DNA from: Acanthochlamys bracteata
Lineage: Eukaryota; Streptophyta; Magnoliopsida; Pandanales; Velloziaceae
Assembly (NCBI GenBank): GCA_019914995.1
Contig: CM034143.1
Coordinates: 3,350,501 to 3,414,500, forward strand
DNA: 64,000 nucleotides
Direction of reading: 5' to 3'
Under the pieces are notes generated by a model. It was not told the DNA's origin. It searched no databases and saw only the letters and a program-made list of their open reading frames with translations. Of the stretch, positions 38,201 through 50,707 are shown piece by piece. The translations under genes and the position numbers were made by a program. The number at the start of each line of letters is the position of its first letter. Position 1 is the stretch's first letter.

Positions 38201-38330
38201 TTGACTGTTGAGGGTGCACTGCTGCTACGATTAGTTGAGAGTAGGGGTGTTGGATGAATTTGCTGTGGTTGAGTATAGGTTGTTGGCTGAATATGGCTAA
38301 TTTATGGGATCAAATTGGAGTGCCTAAGGG
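34960..38330 (-). mobile_element. Ty3/gypsy element III, minus strand, 5'-truncated
   Basis: Same family as elements I and II, in reverse. Reading right to left, parts are gag (about 38330-37450), protease with FILIDSGLTHNFIA (about 37350-37310), a reverse-transcriptase region (about 36960-36480), integrase (about 36120-35600, with SYHPQSDSQSEG-like text) and a 3' LTR. A purine-rich tract GACCTGGGGACAAAA sits just before the LTR start. A 5' LTR is not identified. Broken many times; dead. Confidence 0.8.
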
Positions 38331-38371
38331 GTGGAATTGGCTGAGTTGCTGGTGGCAGTAATTCGGTATTA

Positions 38372-38455
38372 AGGGGGGTTTGGAAGTGCTTTTGAAATGG
38401 AACCTTTTTAGAACGGAGGATATTTTTGTTGTATTTCAAGAAACGTGTAGGGCTT
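38372..38455 (+). mobile_element. fragment of the Tourist-like MITE
   Basis: After TTA (38369-38371) comes AGGGGGGTTTGGAAGTGC and then GGATATTTTTGTTGTATTTC, matching the left 80 bases of 27653-27910. The rest is missing. Confidence 0.55.
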
Positions 38456-39480
38456 GGTGAGTCCGAGTGAAAGACGGACTAGCATGGTGGGTTAGGACTG
38501 GATTAGCAGCTTAGGAGTATGGAAGGTGCCCAATTAAAAAATGGGCTAGTTAACTTGGAGATGGGCCAGCAAATCCCCTTGGGTTGGGCCAAGTAGACTC
38601 GGATTAGTGGGTTTAACAGCCCACGCTCTTTAATAGTCACACATTGGTTAGGTGCGAGAATGAGTATTTGCTTATAAGTAGGGATGCTAACTTCTAATAG
38701 ATTGGCCAATTCTTTTAGTGCTTACCCGATCCTATAGTTGCCACCATGACCAGGTATTGAATAGGCATTGGTTGTGCTATCGTTGGGTATTGGTTAGGTA
38801 TGCTAGGTCCAACAGTAGAAATGTATGGATTTTGATTTGCAATATGGCTGGAAGAGGGAATTTGGAAGGCATTGTCAGTTTTTTTATAGGAAAATTTAGG
38901 AATTCCAAAGTCCCTCCGGTTCTATTGCCTCAGTGCGAGCAAGTTGTCCAGCCAAATTAGTTAAAGTCATGCTCCAACAAAACATGTTTTATGAACCTCT
39001 TTTGGGCCTCGGCATCTTAATAACATCCTGTGAGAAGCTTTCCCTTTTGCTGGAGCATCCCTTCCAATAGGCTCGCTAACATTCTTCTTCTTCCTATTAT
39101 CGAATCGAAGTTTGATCTAAAACCTCAAATTTTCTGGAGTTGAATGTGAATGTTTGTATTGTTCCAAAGTACTATGATATAGCTAACTTATGTAGACTGA
39201 ATTTTAAGCTCATTTATAATATTTGACTTTTAGCATGGTCGTCTTTCCTCTAGATTTAGCACACTATAGTGTTTATTATGATCTATATCATATTTTCGCA
39301 GGTGCTAAATTCCTCACGCATCAGAATAAGTACCTAATAATTACAACAAGCTAAGGGTTAAACCAATAGAGAATAGGGTGAGATTTTCGAACGTTGCTTT
39401 TGTTGTTTTTGATGTTATATGGTTTCTTAAGAGCCATAATGCCCAACTCATTTGAAGGATTCCGGGAAGTTCGTGTCACA
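38456..39480. other. intergenic with a promoter-like repeat fragment
   Basis: 38635-38647 (AGTCACACATTGG) followed 26 bases later by CTTATAAGTAGG resembles the upstream element plus TATA arrangement of plant snRNA promoters, but with mismatches and no snRNA sequence after it. 38560-38620 has TGGGCC words. No coding sequence is recognised. Confidence 0.25.
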
Positions 39481-39489
39481 ACCCAAAAT

Positions 39490-39780
39490 CTGAACCCTGA
39501 CTAATACTAGGCTAAACCTATAACTAACCATAGCCTAAATATGGCCCAAGTCATAGGATCTGCACCCGCTACTCTATTACATTTGACACCCTCATACCAA
39601 TCATGAGCCATACCTTCAAGTCTATAGACTGCGAATTCCAAAATCCTCTCCTGCAAACAATGCAGAACCACTTCAATCTTCTTCATTTTCGTTAAGAACC
39701 AACCCCTCAGTGTCCACATCATGTGTAGCAACTCCTGTACCCCCTAATGCCCTTTGCATATCTTCTAAAGTGGCTAGAAC
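39490..39780 (-). mobile_element. gag fragment of another Ty3/gypsy element
   Basis: A minus-strand segment reads with retrotransposon-gag character (FAVYRLEGMAHDWYEGV, then MTWAIF). It is a different gag type from elements I-III. Only this part is recognised. A decayed, isolated fossil. Confidence 0.6.
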
Positions 39781-40840
39781 GGCGGGAGCCTTCTAATCCT
39801 GAACAATAAGTGCACGAACTACAGGCACACTAGTAGCAACTTGTTGGAGTTCTTTGACATTCATTAGTTCATCTCATTTCTTGCTAATTTAGCAATTATC
39901 TATGTATATTAGCACGTTCCTACAAAGTGAATACTCCTATGTAAATTATGTACTATTACAAATTTCAACTTCTTTGATGATAATATATATTTGAGACTCA
40001 TTGGTAAACTTGGGCACATCCACATTGAGTTCCCTGATACATAGAACTGAACAATACATAGAAGAATTTTTTGCTAAGTATTCAAAACTTATCGGGAAGC
40101 TATCTTTGAAGCCCAATATCTTTCGACTCATTCAACCAATTGGAGACCTCCCTATTGCAGCTAATGGCAAGCAGTAAGTCGAGACAAGTTAGAAGGAATT
40201 TCATCAGGTTTCAGAAGATGATAAACAGCAATTTCAGACGTGATATTTAATGCACAAGTAAACTTTGATGATCTGATTTTTGCTATGGATCGCGTGTTGA
40301 AGTTATTATAGTCTAAATTGAAGAAATTCCATGCAGAAACAAAGCCTACAAAAAACGAAGAAACCTTGGTGTTTGCATATGTCTCTCTTGGACGAACCCT
40401 ATTACTTAATCAGGACAGCAACTTTGAAGATCGATTTTTTCTGCTTGAGCTACCTTTTGGTGATCTGATTTTTGTAGTTGAAAGCTAACATGTCAAGGTG
40501 TGTACAACAAAAATTTTGTAAGACCACTATAGAAGACTTTTAAATATTATCTTACAGAAATTTATGGAGAAAATATTGCATGTTTCATTAAAGGAACGTA
40601 TTCGGCTGTGATTTATCAAGTCCAACACCAAGTTGGAATTTCAACATGATTTTATTACACAAAATAGAGATGACATCAAAGAGAACATTTCTATGCAAAG
40701 ATATTAACATGAACTTGAGAAAAAGGCGGCAACAAATTAGAGTTTACATGGTAGCCAGAAAACCCTAGTTATAGTTTGACACCCAAAGCGGTTGGATCAT
40801 TTACAAGGCCTAACTTATTATTATATGACCATAGATGACA
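39781..40840. other. intergenic, nothing recognised
   Basis: Minus-strand frames such as 39946-40131 have no recognisable protein content. Confidence 0.35.
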
Positions 40841-40844
40841 ATTT

Positions 40845-41140
40845 TACAACATTACTGTTAACGTCACAACTTACGACCTCATGATGTGATGACGTTACAC
40901 GAGAAGATGCTTACGACCTAAAACTTATGTTGCGACTTCACGACGAGGTTGTGACTGTACGACGACATTATTAATGTTACAACAAGTTATGATCTTACAA
41001 CTTCTTTGAGACCTCACGACAAGCTCACGACCTCACAACGACTTACGCACATTATGACAGCATACTGTGACCTTATGACAACGTCGCAATCTCACGACGA
41101 GTTTGCAAGCTGACATTGATGGTTACGGCATTAAGGTTAT
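40845..41140. repeat. degenerate array of a T(C/T)ACGAC motif
   Basis: About ten imperfect copies of a short motif of the form CTCACGAC, CTTACGAC or TGTACGAC occur in 300 bases, e.g. near 40877, 40909, 40936, 40956, 41013, 41027, 41036, 41067 and 41093. Spacing is irregular. It is unusually CpG-rich for its AT-rich surroundings. No coding frame follows the repeat. Confidence 0.5.
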
Positions 41141-43697
41141 GGTTTCGTTACGATCTTAAATCCTCATGACATGGTTCAACTGCATCCAATGGAGCAAAAA
41201 TAGAAATCTTACTTTCTAGTTTTTATATTCCATTGAGGCAGCTGCTACCGCCAACCGAACGAGCAAGCTCTTAGGTCATTTAATTTGGAAACTTCATAAT
41301 CAAACGTGACATTTTAAATCAAGCATTAAAAAAAAAAGAACTTAAAGATGAGATTTTTGATGCTTTGATGGTCTTTCCTTCTTTGGTTATAACTGCATTG
41401 CTGTATTTGGGTTGAACCTAGTGAGAGAGGTTGAAGTCGGATTCTTTAAAAGCAATTTGCTTTTTCAAAATCCACTCTCTCAACTTAATACTATAGCAGG
41501 GCTAAATCTGCAACTTGCAAATAGATTCGTAAGAGGTTTGGAATATTTGAGCCCAATGTTTTCAATAGGCTTAACTCTTTGGTAATAACTGTGCATGCAG
41601 ATGCAATCGAAGTCCAACTCACGAACTAATTGCGGATAACTTGTGGAAAGAATCAAAGTGCAGCACAGACAATTGAGGGAAATCCCCAAAATCTTCGATA
41701 AGAACAAGATGACCTCACAAATGTAAAATCTTAAGCATAAATCTAAACAATCGCAATAGTAGGTTTTCATCTGTGACATATGCTCAAGAGTAACTAACCA
41801 AGCATTCCATAGCCAAATGCTAAATTGAGAAAGAGCAAAGTGCATTCAACTGTTCCTATCATATTAGAGTGAAGCTCACAAAGACCTTCCTCATTGCAGG
41901 ATTCCAATCAAATTCATGTACATCACACAAAATCAAGTATGAATTGCATGGTTTGATGGTCATCATGCCTATATATTAGTGATGTTATAAAAAAAAGAGG
42001 CAATATCGGTTGAAGGGAGATAACAACACCTACATACCTCACTTCCTCATAACATAAACTATTTATTAGTGATAAATACAGAAATAATGAACTATTAGTT
42101 CAGTACATACTAGTTTTGTTGCCAGGCTTCGATGTCTGGCTCAAATCGCTGCTGTTGAAGTACAGATAACTTGATGCATCAAAGAAGACTGACTTAATAC
42201 AAACTGGTGCAAATCCAGCATAACCTCTTTCATATTTTGCCAACCCCACATCAATAATGTCCTTCAGGAGTTCATGTTTATGGAGAGAAAGCTTTTTAAT
42301 TTGCATCACTGCTTAACATAATGAAAAAGAAATTTATTTGTCACTCGTCACAAACAATTAACGGGAATGACGTATATCTTTTAAGGATTTAGTTATTTAC
42401 AACTATCAATATCATACAAAAAGAATGGCAGAAATACTACCAGCATACTTTCTCTTAAATGCAATTAAAAGAGTTAGTGGACGACACAATATTAGATGAG
42501 CCTATGTTTTGTCTTTAAGTAGACGAACCTCTACTGTTATTGGCTAAAAACCAAAATGTTACGTTGATTGGAGAAGTCACTGAATCATTTCTGTCCCTAG
42601 GAGTGGCTAAGAGAAGGTATATGTTTAAGCGGATATTGGTGCATACATTTTCTCAACAATTGAGTTGGTATGATGGAGCATTCTTGCGAGAAGGAGAGTG
42701 ACAAAGAGGGTTTCGTACGAAGAGCAGGAACAAGAAACACCGGTAGAACAACAACAAAGTTAATCAGGCATAGGTGCACACAGATGGAGTTGGGCAAGCA
42801 GCTCAGATGTATTGAGGCATTCATTACATTCTATATCTCATTGATAGTAAGCCCCTCTGAAATCTATACAAAAGTTATACATTACATACTTTACATATGA
42901 CAAAGCTATCTAAACGATGTGCTGCTAAATAGAGTTGCATGCAAGTAATCCATGACTACAGATGATGGCCTTCTTACAAAAGGAATAACATATGACAGAA
43001 AACTGCAGATACTTGATGTTCATAATAAGTGCTCAGAGCTCAAGTACTAGGTACTGATTTAAATACGAAGGTGAATTCATACATAAGGGGAAGAGATATT
43101 CAAAAAAGACCTTTCTCTTTGTCAGAACATTCTTATTTCGTCATTCTTTCCAGGAAATACATCATCACCTGTTGAAAATAGGGCTTGGTATAGCCAACTT
43201 TGCCAGTTAATAGAGCTGACCAAATGTAGTACAAAAAGCATTGTAATGTTGTTTTCATTCTTCCATTCCACAACCAAATAAACTTTACAGCCAGTGATCC
43301 TAGTAATAAATGAAAACAATATCCTATCTAGAGTTCTGACCATAATTCCATTTACAATGAATTTTGTTGTGATTAGTTCTCCATATACAGGTTTTTTTCT
43401 TAGCTATTAGGCATTGAATGGTGGATTGCTAAAGTAATGACTTCTTCAAACATATTCATACATCCTCTTTATGTACCATTCTAATGTAGCTACCATATTA
43501 TATACCATGAGTATGCCAAAATCACCTCGTTTTCCATGAGGACCATAAGAGTCATAGATACAACGGCTTCCACAGAAGAACCTAAGAAAGTACCTCAGTA
43601 GCCTCAATTTCTGATTCTTGCTTTGAATATTGAAGGAAAGCGAGCGCAACAAGCACAGACAGAACAAATCTGACTTGTCAAAGAACCACTTGTGACT

Positions 43698-45809
43698 CTG
43701 CCAAAGAATTATCAACAAGAAAATGAATGTTCCAGGCTTCTCAACATGTAATAGATTCCTATCGTAAGGACCATAGAGTCCAAGTCTTAAATAATGCACT
43801 TCATCATTGTTCATTAACAGAAAGGATGATATCAGTCATTTCATATTCAAATCGCATAAAACACATATTAGGATTTGATTAATTTCTAACCTGTAATGCA
43901 TGGGACTAATTTATAATTTATTTTAGAAAAAGGCATATATTTGTGACTTATGTTTGACTTACTTCAAGTTCTTGCTTTCAATTCACCAAGTTTGTTTTTT
44001 GGTTATTCAGTGTGCAATTGTGATCTTTCTTCTCTTAATTTATGTTATTATATTGTATTGTGTGTGATATCACCATTGCTTTAAGATTCCTACCTCTAAG
44101 ATTGTTTTATTTGCATGGATTTCATAACATTAAGCTTCTAGAACAACGGTTAATAATCGAGGGCTCTTGGGATTTAGGTGTATTAGGCTATTATGATATC
44201 CTTGATGTTGGTGTTTAAACAAGTTATCCTTGACAGTTTGGTTTATTTAAAGTTATCGATTTCTAAATGTATCTTGCTTACTGGGGTAGTGGTTTTGGTA
44301 TGGATTAGTATGTCTTCGAGTTCTATACATGCAAATCTAATACGTTTGATACTTGTGGTTTTAAATTTTCTTCATCGAGATAGTTAATATTGACAGTTTC
44401 TCTTACTTCGATTTATTCAGCTTCTATAATAGTTGAGACAGTTGCGTACGCTAGTTATTTGTCTACTGTTTTAGGATTTCAAGTTGAGTTTGTTAAAGCC
44501 TGATTATTAATAATAGAGTTCCTTCTATAGCTCTTTAAGTTACACGCCTCTATATAATTATTTGATAATATTCGACCATTTGTTGTTCCTAGGGATTGAT
44601 ATGCTGTTAGGACTAGGTTGGGCATGGTACTTCTTTAAAGTAAGGCTTTGGTAGTTAGAGATTTTATGTATTGTTGTAATGTAGTTGTGTAGGGACCTAT
44701 GTCTCCACTTCTTCTAGGGACCTATGTCTTAACATAAGTTTGATGGTTACTTGGTTGTGTACAGAAAGTTGAATTGTATTAATGTTCTAGTTTTTGCTAT
44801 AGAGGATATTATAGGAGATTGATTTAAACCTGCGGTTAGGAAAGTTTTATAGTGAAAGTACTGTCCCATTTACTGGATTTGAGCTATCAATGTCTTGTTG
44901 CATGCATCATAAAAGACGAGGAAGTGATTTTTGTGGTTTCAGTTGTTAGGATAGTGAGAGTGGATGGATGTTGTTGTTAGGACTTGATTAGTATTCTTAG
45001 ATTTCGATCAAAGTAAATTATAGTGTTAAATTTTGACGGTTGTAGAAATTGGTCGAAGAACTGAGTTTATGGTGTTGTGGTTTGTAAATTATTATTCTAG
45101 TTTCTTGAAGAGAAAAGTTGTTTCGTATGTTATTTGCTTAGCTTGTATAACTTGTAGAGTCAGGTATTTGTTGCATTGATACTGTTTCTTATTGTTTCGT
45201 TATTGTATCCATTGAATATTTTTTAACATATAGGGTGGTGATGAGCAGTTGTTTTAGTTTGTAAAGAGGGATTTATGAATAGTTGATTGTTGTTGTTATT
45301 AACACTTGATTATATTTTCTTGTTCTTTATTCTTTAATTGCAGTTGACGGTAAAGTTTTGCCATCTACCGTAACAAATTTGCTATTATTATTGAAACTTG
45401 ATCAAACTCGAAACTTAGGTGATTTCTATTAGATGTTTGGTCATTAATAAACTTACAATTATTATCTGTTTGTTTCAAATTTCGGACAATTATTATTATC
45501 AGACATGCGGTCATTAATAAATCTTTTAGAGGTGTAATTAAAACATATATTGAAACTTTAGTCATCTAGTAGTGAGCATGTTTTCTATCCTTAATGAGTT
45601 CATGTTACAAATTAATTTAGGATTAAGATCAAAATATAGAAATTGATTAGGAAATATAACTTTTTACGATATGATGTTGGATTTGAAATCATGGTAGATT
45701 CAAGAGGGATGAACCTCTGAAGCAATGAGCGACATATCTTATTCTTTTCTCTTGATTAAAAAAAAAGAAAAAAATTCGACAACGAATTTTAATAAAAAAG
45801 AGATTATAT
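43698..45809. other. intron sequence of the Nudix locus, no element named
   Basis: Between the exon at 43697 and the solo LTR at 45810. Plus strand 44000-45360 is G/T-rich and may be an old element. TAGGGACCTATGTCT occurs twice (about 44692 and 44721). No coding sequence. Confidence 0.3.
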
Positions 45810-48800
45810 TGTAATACTCTGAAGTCTTATTGAGAGGGTACTTATGGCAATTAACTCTTCTTAGGCTGCCAAACCAAACCTGAATGGGCTAAGTCCAAAA
45901 TAAGCTTTCCTCTCCAATTATCCTACTTTCTCTAGACTCTTCTTCTTAATTATTTCCCTGTCTTCATCTATCTAGATTGTTCATCTTTCATTATATTCTT
46001 CCTCCTCCTCACCGCCAGACTCCCTCGCTGTGATCCTTCTTCTCCTTACATGATCCTATCTCGCCGACGACGAAATCTTATCCTTCTCCTTTTGATCTTT
46101 CTTCCTTCATGACTACTGCTCCAATTGTTGTCAGCGCTACGGCAATTGCCTTTGTGCGTCTGCTTGCGCAAACAGCTCCATCGTCGACCGCCGGAACGTC
46201 GTACTCGAACCGTCTCTTGCTCTCCCCGTCTTCGTACTCTCCGTCACCTTCGGACAATCAACCGCGTCAATGCTATTGTTGGTGAAAATCCTAACTCTTG
46301 TCGGAGCTTCTCAACGGCAAAACAACGACATCGAGGGACGTAATTGCCGTGCCGCCGTGAATTTTGGTTATTTCGGCCATCGACGTTCGTCCTTGCTTTG
46401 CCTTTTCTAGAATCGAACGTTGATCATCTCCACTTTTGGAACTTTGCTCCTAATCGGAAACCTAGATCGTCGGAATCCGACGAGCCAATGGACCAAGGCC
46501 AAGGAGAATGATGATGTTTGTTTAGTACTCTTTGAGCTTGTCATTAGAGTCTTGTGTAATCGGTTCACTTTAGGAGGTGCTCTGCTTGATGAATTGGCAA
46601 TCCTGTCATTTGACACGAAAACGATTCGACATCGATTCACTTTAGGTGTTTCTCTATTTCCATCGGGATCGGAAGGAAGTTAGTGGTGCTAATACGTTGT
46701 GGAAGACATGTAGTTTAAGCGATAGTAAAGGACATCAGATGGGGGCATAGTTGTAAGAACCGGACTGAACGTTGAATCGAAAAACTGTCTGGATTACGGT
46801 TCTCTGGTTAACCCGTCGAGTCAATAATATTAAAATATTTTCGATCAATAATAACAACAATCACAGCTAGATATCTACTGCCATCATAGCACTACCAACA
46901 ATAATAGTAGCAGTAATCACAACAAAATATTAGAGTAGTTCTACTATGACATTACTATCCACAACAACAACAATAATCACAATGAAAATTAAGTATTGCC
47001 ACCATGGCATTACCATCACTAACAACAATAATAACAGTGAAAATTTATAATGAGAAATATTTAAATAAATTAGGCGATTAGAAGAAGATAAAATTATAAA
47101 AGAGATAAATCATAAAAAAGACATAACTAATTTTTTCGAGTATACATATTTGAGTTTGAATATTTTACAATATAAAAATATAAAAGCCACTAATAATTGA
47201 TATTTACAAATGAGATATAATAAATTATATTTTTGCATTATCACATCCAAAATACAAAATCTAAACTACATATTATTTTTCAACATAAAGCTATTAATAA
47301 TTATTTTTGTATTAAATATATCATCAATTTAAAATTTTTTTAATTATTTTTTTAAAATTTTATTTAACCCGGTTTGACCCGGACGGACGGGTCAAATCTG
47401 GTAAAAAACGGGTCGATTGCATAAACGATTTTTTTGCAAACCCAGACCGGTCTACCGTCAGAGCTGACCAGAACGGTTCGGTCCAGGTCTAACAACTATG
47501 GGTGAGGGTTACCATGCCACCGTTTTTCTAGATTAACGTTATATTTTCGGCACAAGTAACACTTATTTTGACCCTCCGCATATCTTGCCATTTCGTTGCA
47601 TATATGATTTATCTCTCATGATGCATGATATATTTATGCATGTTTGTTATTGAAACATAATACTATGCATGGTATTTAAATAATTGCAACCTTTGTTGAT
47701 TGTACTATACTTAAGTACGATAATTGTAAGATGATTGATGTTGATTTATGATTTGCTGTTATCATGTTTTTGCATTGGATGGCACATGATTTATGGACAA
47801 TGAAATTATGAGTTGGAGCAAAGTTTTTTCAAACTTATGGATCCATTATATGTATACGTTTGTGAATATGAAAGTATTTTAATTATTTAGGATACTCGCG
47901 CTGCATGGAGGTAGGCGAGTAACTTAGGGATTGAGATCAGAATCCCAATGGGTTTCGGAGGAGAAGTTACCCACCTATGGCCAGAGTATTAGGTAGGCCC
48001 ATGCGCATGGGAGCAATACTACGGCCCATCCGGACCAATCAACCGGATGGTGGTAGCCTCGGTGGTGCGCAGATGGAATCTGAACACTGAGTGCTGGCAG
48101 AGATATTCGATTGCAAATTAGATTCGATTTGAATATCCTGGCTCTCTGTCTGACTAGATCTTAATTTGAAATTTTGATCTATTAAACTATTATAGTTTGA
48201 TAAAGTATTTTGACGTGATAGCTTATTATGTTTCCAATGATAACACCATTTAATATTTATTATTTTAAATTAATTCATTTTTATGTTTAGCTTACGATTT
48301 TATATACGACTTATACATCATATGTAAAATTTTTACCAACGCTTGATTTATCTATGTAATTCGTTAATTATCTACTTTTTGATTTAATATATTAAGTATA
48401 ACTAATTATTTCTGTATAATGCCATTTTGGTTCATTAGTTTATTATTTATTGAATTGTTTATAAGTCGTTCACCTATGTATGTTATTCAATTACTTATTT
48501 TAAATAATTGATTTCTCTAATTGTAAAGCACCTACTAATGTACGATTTAATGTGTTGTAATTGACTATCTATTTATACCCTAGTTTTGTTCATCCCTTTG
48601 TTATGTATATTATTTGAAGTGTTGAGTAATGTCTTTTATATAATTCATAAAACATATTAATTTGGTTTCATTGTATACTCTTAGCTTGTCGCATAGTGCA
48701 TTCCATATAACCGTACTCTCTCTACTAAGGATTGAGTCGGTATGGGACGACTAAGAACTTAGTAGGAATGATCCGATCCAATCCTTGCATTTTTGTTTTA

Positions 48801-49306
48801 TGTAGAATTATAGAAATAAATAATTAGGTAATGCATTAGTGACCTAGATCGGTACATTCTGCTTTTCACCTCACTGAGACTGTGCTCATTCTTTTCTTTT
48901 TCTTTGGCCTCCCTTAGATTCGTTAGAGGAATGTAGAAGAGGATTTGCTGTAGCATCGTCTCTCGCGCGTGCACGTCAAGGGTATATGTCTTCACGCTAT
49001 TTATTTTATTGTGCAGTAGTTGGCTCTGTGCTTCCAAAGACCTATAGTTTTCTGTCAAAAAAAGAAAATATATTTATTGTTATAACATGCAATAGATTTG
49101 AGGAGCTGCTATGAAGCAGTGGTTGATGTATGTGTCCTATTAAAGTTGTTTAAATTTCTTTTGTGACAGTTATGGTGTTAAAATATATTCTGATAATGTG
49201 CAAGTATCTCCATGAAAAAATTGAAAAAAATCGAAAAAATCTTTGGCGCCTGATTTTTGAGTTGTTTGGGACAAATTTGAAACATGCCCTAGGTAGGGGC
49301 GTGACA
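45810..49306 (+). repeat. solo LTR of a Ty3/gypsy (Del/Tekay-like) element, with nested F2 element
   Basis: Starts TGTAATACTCTGAAGTC and ends TAGGGGCGTGACA. It is paralogous to 56551-59224 through many shared blocks (GGTGAGGGTTACC, ATTCGCGCTGCAT/ACTCGCGCTGCAT, GGCCCATGCGC, GGTATGGGACGACT, CCTCACTGAGACT). Without the F2 insertion (46746-47501 plus one duplicated target copy) it is about 2.73 kb. No primer site or internal region adjoins, so it is read as a solo LTR. The flanking 5-mers (TATAT, TGTTC) do not match. Long LTRs of this sort are known in Tekay/Del elements; the clade is inferred. Confidence 0.7.
46746..47501 (-). mobile_element. hAT-like MITE, family F2 (copy d), nested in solo LTR
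   Basis: The ends are CATAGTTGTAAGAACCGG and, inverted, CATAGTTGTTAGACCTGG. It is in the opposite orientation to copies b and c. Flanking 8-mers are GATGGGGG (46738-46745) and GGTGAGGG (47502-47509), 6 of 8 identical. The paralogous LTR at about 57580 reads AAGGTGAGGGTTACCGTGCC with no insert, which is the empty target site. Confidence 0.88.
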
Positions 49307-50162
49307 TGTTCCCGCCTTCTTGGGACAGGATAGAGAACTTGAATCCAACTTCTGTATCAATCTGAAGAAGCTCAAATAAGTCCATGTACCATTATATTGC
49401 ACAAAGATATAAATCTAAATAGCACTATTGTAAAAGATATAAAATCCAAATAACACTCGAGTAAAAATGTACCCTTGTCTCTTCTTTGACTTCTCTTATA
49501 GCACCACCAAATATATCCTCACCCTGCAGAATTGAAGAAGTGAATAGTAAGAGGAAAGCACCTAAGGCATCTCTATATTCCATGACTTTCTTCAATATGG
49601 GATATAAAGTTTACTTTATCAACAACTCCTATTGGAATCTTCCAAAACAGTTCCCCAAAACTTTCCACTCTTCTCTTGGACAACTAACTCCTGAAAAGTT
49701 TATAAATATATAACTTGCTGCCCCAATATTAACACCAAATGACTAAGTTAATAAATGGTCGTAAGCTTGGTAGTCGCATAATCAAACATTTAAATTATGT
49801 TAGAAAGAAGCATGACCTACATTAGCCAATAATGTCCAACCAGCGATAATGTTCCTTATATCTGGTTATATGCCAGAATGTAGGTTACCTCTCTTCTGTC
49901 ATTCATCACAAAAGCACCCACACTGACTTGATGTGAAGCATTTATAGGTGTTGTATGTTGAGAATCAGGGATCCAGTAGACAAGCATCAAATAGTTTGGG
50001 ATTAGCACGATGGTACTAAAGGCCCTCCTATAAAAGTTCAACAGCTACATTAAAATAGAAACTGGAATAGGAAGTCAGTAAAGTTATCTTTTTGGAAAAC
50101 CAAACACAGTAATATGTAATGAAAATTGTGATATAAGAAATATACAGAAGTACAGAATATAA

Positions 50163-50392
50163 GCCCGTATGGCATTCCATTTCACTCCATTCCAAAAGCT
50201 TCTTTTCGTTTCACATTTTCCAATAAATCTTCTACAATATTCTACAAAGTTTTAGAAAATATAGAATTATTTTACATTATAAGATCTTATTATTGTTTAT
50301 ATTTATTAATTTTTATGTAAAAAAAGGTAGAGCTTGTTTTTCGAAATAGGACAAAAATATTCTCCATTCCATAAGCACTCCCAAACGCCCCC
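50163..50392 (-). mobile_element. Tourist-like MITE, inverted copy, 230 bp
   Basis: The right end, inverted, reads GGGGGCGTTTGGGAGTGC and matches the left end of 27653-27910. Shared interior blocks are TAGGACAAAAATA, AAGATCTTATTA and CATTTTCCAATAAATCTT. The left end is GCCCGTATGGCATTCC. The flanking TAA and ATA do not agree exactly. It lies in a Nudix intron. Confidence 0.75.
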
Positions 50393-50707
50393 ATATGCTA
50401 CTAGTCAAAGAACATCAACTCAATCCACCATAGTTCTTCTATTTGTTACGAATTTGTGCTAGACTAGGATCAGTGACACTAGATTCAATAACTGATATCA
50501 TCTACAAGGTTGGATATACTCAAAATATCAACTTCTTATGTGCCTGTTGTTCATCTAACCTTGCAGTTATGCTGAAATTTCCAAGTCGACATGTCTATAA
50601 GATGTATCTATATATCATATTTCTGATTTTGTGGTTCTACATAATATATGAACTCACAAAGGCATACAGATTGTAAACATATCAAACAGAACAAAAATGC
50701 TCACCAC

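Noticed and set aside
41480-41845. 121-residue minus-strand frame upstream of the last Nudix exon
   Set aside because: Cys/Leu/Tyr-rich composition without domain features, and it lies beyond the stop of the Nudix gene.
42901-43010. Missing Nudix exon (WMPxEE) near an ATGGATTACTTGCATGC stretch
   Set aside because: Only a few bases agree with the expected exon and no acceptor/donor pair frames it.
45805-49311. 5-bp target duplication for the solo LTR at 45810
   Set aside because: The flanks are TATAT and TGTTC; they do not match, unlike those of the second solo LTR.
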